From an uncultured Planctomycetaceae bacterium (lineage in GTDB: Bacteria > Planctomycetota > Planctomycetia > Planctomycetales > Planctomycetaceae): a DNA stretch of 8,040 bases. Made by a program: the position numbers and the translations under genes. Location of the stretch: positions 1 through 8,040 of the forward strand of contig CALFYU010000421.1 in assembly GCA_937952455.1 (NCBI GenBank), given 5' to 3'. Under the pieces are notes generated by a model. That model searched no databases and was not told the DNA's origin. It was given only the letters and a program-made list of their open reading frames with translations. Below, one piece after another: positions 6,595-8,040 of the stretch. The stretch's first letter is position 1; the number at the start of each line of letters is the position of its first letter.

Positions 6595-6695
6595 TAGGCA
6601 GTAGACGGTAGACGGTAGGCAGTAGGCAGAAAGGTGCTTACTTTTGGCGTGCGGAAACCGAGACACTGCCTACTGCCCTCTGCCTACCGCCTACT
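6593..6695. repeat. Palindrome built of tandem heptamers (agtaggc family) between two sugar genes
   Basis: The left arm is five tandem heptamers at 6593-6627 (agtaggc, agtagac, ggtagac, ggtaggc, agtaggc) plus AG. The right arm at 6666-6695 is CT followed by four heptamers of the reverse-complement type (gcctact, gccctct, gcctacc, gcctact). The arms flank a 36-base centre. The inner AGTAGGCAG (6621-6629) and CTGCCTACT (6666-6674) pair perfectly over 9 bp, and the outer AGTAGGC/GCCTACT over 7 bp; the unequal unit number forces slippage between. The first heptamer uses the last two bases of the isomerase stop codon. The element fills nearly the whole 118-base spacer before the oxidoreductase. 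It resembles the short tandem heptamer repeats dispersed between genes in some bacterial genomes. In mRNA it should form a hairpin that could stabilise the upstream message or reduce read-through. Confidence 0.85.
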
Positions 6696-6700
6696 CAGAC

Positions 6701-6705
6701 GGGAG
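6701..6705 (+). promoter_or_regulatory. Ribosome binding site of the Gfo/Idh/MocA gene
   Basis: GGGAG lies 7 bases before ATG at 6713 and just outside the heptamer palindrome. It fixes this start; in-frame codons further upstream back to 6644 lie inside the repeat and give no family-like sequence. Confidence 0.7.
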
Positions 6706-6712
6706 TCATCGC

Positions 6713-7876
6713 ATGCAATCCTGGAAACGCAAACTTCGGATGGGGATGGTCGGGGGCGGGCAGGGAGCCTTTATTGGGGGTGTGCATCGCACCGCTGCCG
6801 CCTTGGACGGCCAGATCGAAATGGTCGCCGGCTGCTTCTCCCGCGATCCCGAGAACACACGGCAGACCGGGGCGGAGTTGTATCTCGATCCCGCGCGGTG
6901 TTACGACAGCTACGAACAAATGGCGGCTGCTGAAGCGAGCTTACCCGACGATCAACGGATCGATTTTGTAAGCATTGTCACGCCCAATGTTTCGCACTTT
7001 GCGATCGCGAAGACATTCCTCGACGCCGGCATCCACGTCGTCTGTGATAAACCGATGACGTACGATTTGGACGAAGCCGAGCAACTCTGTGAATTGGTCG
7101 AAAAGTCCGGCTTGGTGTTTGCGCTCACGCACAACTACACCGGGCACCCCATGATCCGGCATGCCCGCAGTTTGTTCCAGAACGGCGAGATGGGGACCGT
7201 TCGCAAGGTGCTCGTGGAATACTTGCAGGACTTCTTGATGGTCCCGCATGAAAAACTAGGCCAGAAACAGGCCGCATGGCGCGTCGATCCGGCGCAATCG
7301 GGTATCGGCGGCACCTTGGGTGACGTGGGAACACACTGCGTGAACCTGCTGGAATATGTCACCGGCGACCCGATCACTGAATTGTGCGCCGACAAGAGCA
7401 CCTTCTTGCCGGACCGCAAATTGGACGAAGACGTAAACGTCCTGCTGCGATTTGCCTCCGGCGGCAAAGGGGTGCTCACAATTAGCCAGGTCGCAACGGG
7501 CGAGGAGAACGGCCTCCGCCTGCGGGTTTATGCCTCCGAGGGGGCCGTGTTGTGGGAACAGGAGGAACCCGACAGGTTGGGCCTCTATCGCTACGGGCAG
7601 CCGCGACAAACGCTGACACGCGGGCACAGCGAATACCTCTCCGAATCAGCCAGCGCCTGCACGCGGATTCCCACCGGTCATCCGGAAGGCTATTTGGAAG
7701 CGTTCGCCACAATTTATTGCGGCGTTGCCGAAGCGATCCGTGCCTACATCGACGGACGGCCGCTCACGACGGAGCAATACAATTTCCCCACCGTCTACGA
7801 CGGCCGCCGCGGTTTGCAATTCATCACCCAAGCGGTGCGGTCGTGCGATCAGGGGTCGGTGTGGGTGTCGATGTAA
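6713..7876 (+). CDS. Gfo/Idh/MocA family NAD(P)-dependent oxidoreductase
   Basis: The 387-residue protein has an N-terminal Rossmann fold and a C-terminal alpha/beta substrate domain, the normal length for the family. Members oxidise or reduce sugars, inositols and related compounds with NAD(P). The dinucleotide loop is VGGGQGAFIGG (13-23). SIVTPNVSHF (87-96) and the catalytic-lysine motif CDKPMT (K113, with Asp in place of the commoner Glu of EKP) follow. The substrate-site motif is TLGDVGTHCVNLLEYVTG (201-218), with D204 and H208 as likely catalytic or binding residues. No twin-arginine or Sec signal is present, so it is probably cytoplasmic. The gene follows the isomerase/epimerase by 118 bases on the same strand, and the two probably form a sugar or cyclitol catabolic pair. 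Which sugar, and whether the enzyme works as a dehydrogenase or in a 3-keto-sugar route, cannot be told. Confidence 0.95.
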   Translation: MQSWKRKLRMGMVGGGQGAFIGGVHRTAAALDGQIEMVAGCFSRDPENTRQTGAELYLDPARCYDSYEQMAAAEASLPDDQRIDFVSIVTPNVSHFAIAKTFLDAGIHVVCDKPMTYDLDEAEQLCELVEKSGLVFALTHNYTGHPMIRHARSLFQNGEMGTVRKVLVEYLQDFLMVPHEKLGQKQAAWRVDPAQSGIGGTLGDVGTHCVNLLEYVTGDPITELCADKSTFLPDRKLDEDVNVLLRFASGGKGVLTISQVATGEENGLRLRVYASEGAVLWEQEEPDRLGLYRYGQPRQTLTRGHSEYLSESASACTRIPTGHPEGYLEAFATIYCGVAEAIRAYIDGRPLTTEQYNFPTVYDGRRGLQFITQAVRSCDQGSVWVSM

Positions 7877-7913
7877 ACTGGCGAATGAGCAAGCGAGAAT
7901 CAAATGTGGTGCG

Positions 7914-7996
7914 CCCCTCACCCAGCCCTCTCCCGGAGTGAGAGGGAGTTACGGTCACAATCTTCCCCCTCTCCCTTTGGGAGAGGGGCCGGGGTG
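7914..7996. repeat. Palindromic intergenic repeat (CCCTCTCCC type) with two hairpins
   Basis: Downstream of the oxidoreductase, an outer inverted repeat (TCACCC...CCCTCTCCC near 7919-7934 against GGGAGAGGGGCCGGGGTGA at 7979-7996, with a few mismatches) encloses two hairpins. CCCTCTC at 7926-7932 pairs with GAGAGGG at 7940-7946. CCCCTCTCCC at 7966-7975 pairs perfectly with GGGAGAGGGG at 7979-7988 around a TTT loop. The pattern matches a palindromic repeat that I have seen between genes in many GC-rich bacteria. No T-run follows either hairpin, so it is not a classic intrinsic terminator, but its place just after the operon suits a transcript 3' end. It is unrelated in sequence to the heptamer palindrome upstream of the same gene. 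Confidence 0.8.
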
Positions 7997-8040
7997 AATG
8001 GCACTGACGTTTCCCTAAGTGATTTTAACACATGAGTTTG

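Noticed and set aside
5713..6666. 317-codon minus-strand frame opposite the isomerase gene
   Set aside because: It is a shadow of the plus-strand TIM-barrel gene, whose metal ligands and ribosome site are clear; the start also lies inside the heptamer repeat.
6593..6695. Heptamer array as a CRISPR array
   Set aside because: The units are 7 bases with no spacers and the two arms are inverted, so it is a tandem-repeat palindrome.
8032..8040. ATG at 8032 as the start of the next gene
   Set aside because: Only three codons are visible and no Shine-Dalgarno site precedes it, so it cannot be supported.

Overview
The window most likely comes from a planctomycete (Planctomycetota). The strongest clue is a small lysine-rich protein at 4958-5137. 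It starts MGGPIVRTGT and has an aromatic/acidic patch before a histone H1-like tail, a form I associate with this phylum. A sugar isomerase/Gfo-Idh-MocA pair, a receiver-ATPase fusion, an orphan STAS protein and loosely packed genes on both strands in GC-rich DNA also fit. No species can be named from the sequence alone.

Layout. At 1-598 lies the decayed C-terminal part of a tyrosine recombinase, broken by an in-frame TAG and then a frameshift. It runs into the 3' end of a CAT-anticodon tRNA gene (599-672, minus), as expected where a mobile element once integrated at a tRNA. At 850-1365 (minus) is a small membrane protein with a four-cysteine zinc-ribbon-like tail, of unknown function. A gap of about 466 bases follows, in which I recognise nothing.

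At 1832-3172 two signalling genes converge with only 9 bases between their stop codons: a STAS-domain protein (plus) and a receiver domain fused to an RsbW-like ATPase (minus). Together they look like part of a partner-switching circuit in which phosphorylation of the receiver would control the ATPase and its STAS antagonist. No sigma factor or PP2C phosphatase is present in the window. Upstream on the minus strand are a 517-residue polytopic membrane protein (3341-4894), possibly of the GT-C glycosyltransferase fold, and the lysine-rich mini-protein.

After a divergent intergenic region of about 407 bases, 5545-7876 (plus) encodes a TIM-barrel sugar isomerase/epimerase and a Gfo/Idh/MocA oxidoreductase, probably a co-transcribed sugar or cyclitol catabolic pair. 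Their 118-base spacer is almost entirely a palindrome of tandem heptamers whose first unit overlaps the isomerase stop codon. After the oxidoreductase comes a second, unrelated palindromic repeat with a perfect 10-bp hairpin. The last bases hold no supported gene.

Nothing here is a clearly new system. The most interesting items are the convergent STAS/receiver-ATPase pair, the histone-like mini-gene, the heptamer palindrome inside the sugar operon and the integrase relic at the tRNA.
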